Below the pieces are notes generated by a model. The model was not told where the DNA came from, did no database searches, and saw only the letters and a list, made by a program, of their open reading frames with translations. A stretch of DNA of 60,361 nucleotides. Source: a bacterium. GTDB lineage: Bacteria; Desulfobacterota; Binatia; HRBIN30; CADEER01. This document shows positions 60,192 through 60,361 of this stretch, piece after piece. The translations under genes were made by a program, and so were the position numbers. Location: NCBI GenBank assembly GCA_030430165.1, contig JAUIGL010000034.1, positions 1 to 60,361 of the forward strand, given 5' to 3'. How positions within the stretch are numbered: the stretch's first letter is position 1; the number at the start of each line of letters is the position of its first letter.

Positions 60192-60361
60192 GAGACCCGC
60201 CTCCTCTCTCGCCGCGGCCCGCCCCACGGCTGCCTTTCCGAGCCGGCGACCAAGTCGGCCCAGCGGCGGTCGAGGTAGTCGAGTCGCGCGAAGATGCGGG
60301 CAAATCCGTGAATCAGGTGATCGCGGAGGAAGGCGTCGAAGTAGCCTCGCTCGAGAGCGTA
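60188..60361 (-). CDS. C-terminal part of a NuoL-like subunit (truncated by window edge)
   Basis: The last 57 codons of a gene running in from outside the window. ALERGYFDAFLRDHLIHGF and FARLDYLDRRWADLVAG resemble the C-terminal amphipathic helix region of NuoL/MrpA-like antiporter subunits. It is followed by an Arg-rich end and a TGA overlapping the next gene's GTG. The assignment rests on this short segment and the neighbour. Confidence 0.6.
   Translation of the reverse strand, partial: YALERGYFDAFLRDHLIHGFARIFARLDYLDRRWADLVAGSERQPWGGPRRERRRVS

Overview
The window is a GC-rich, gene-dense stretch of bacterial chromosome with about 55 protein genes on both strands, many overlapping by 1-4 bases, and short intergenic spaces often filled with dispersed repeats. 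I see no rRNA, tRNA, CRISPR array, transposase or phage gene. Lipoprotein signals, a tripartite RND efflux system with an outer-membrane channel, and periplasmic YceI and bufferin genes indicate a Gram-negative cell. The mix (LLM flavin oxidoreductases, amidohydrolases, TetR-linked lipid enzymes, PF10118 hydrolase, carotenoid oxygenase, a PglB/AglB-type oligosaccharyltransferase) suggests a lineage around Desulfobacterota/Binatota/Myxococcota. That placement is inference only.

Layout. 1-4 kb: a LysR regulator facing the assimilatory nitrite reductase genes nirBD. 4-9 kb: a carotenoid oxygenase, a pectinacetylesterase/Notum-like lipoprotein and a NamZ (DUF1343) protein, then 0.8 kb with decayed coding sequence. 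9.5-15.6 kb: a complete RND efflux operon (adaptor, permease, channel). 15.7-21 kb: a secreted six-cysteine peptide paired with a methyltransferase, an uncharacterised paralogue (A), an ABM monooxygenase and a GH31 lipoprotein. 21-22.3 kb: a Fic gene with palindromic operators, flanked by direct repeats. 22.5-25 kb: a thioesterase and a PHP-domain lipoprotein. 25-28.5 kb: a coupled WecA/MraY-like phosphoglycosyltransferase and an STT3/PglB/AglB-type oligosaccharyltransferase, a candidate bacterial N-glycosylation module. 28.8-34.5 kb: metal-dependent hydrolase, glutathione peroxidase, glycosyltransferase, LLM oxidoreductase, alpha/beta hydrolase, EF-P. 34.5-42.5 kb: methyltransferase, membrane class III cyclase, PhoX-like protein, sterol desaturase/TetR pair, SDR, ferritin-like protein.

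42.8-50.5 kb contains an XRE regulator, a YceI protein and a bufferin operon bufA2-bufB-bufC (a ribosomally made copper-binding metallophore and its MNIO modification enzymes). Three kilobases on lies an ECF sigma factor with an NrsF-type membrane anti-sigma factor, the regulator pair known to control bufferins in Caulobacter. Between them are a second thioesterase, paralogue B and a beta-helix protein. 50.6-53.8 kb: glycosyltransferase, GST-like protein and amidohydrolase, the last coupled to a 43-codon remnant of an LLM oxidoreductase. 54-56.3 kb: a K+ channel and three small lipoproteins. 56.5-60.4 kb: an M48 metalloprotease, a beta-carbonic anhydrase, and facing it NuoN-like and (partial) NuoL-like subunits, possibly an inorganic-carbon uptake or energy-converting complex.

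At least five families of dispersed intergenic repeats (called A-E here) recur. The strongest leads are the oligosaccharyltransferase/WecA pair, the bufferin operon with its possible sigma/NrsF partner, the Fic gene with tandem operators over its own start codon, and the secreted Cys-rich peptide with its methyltransferase.
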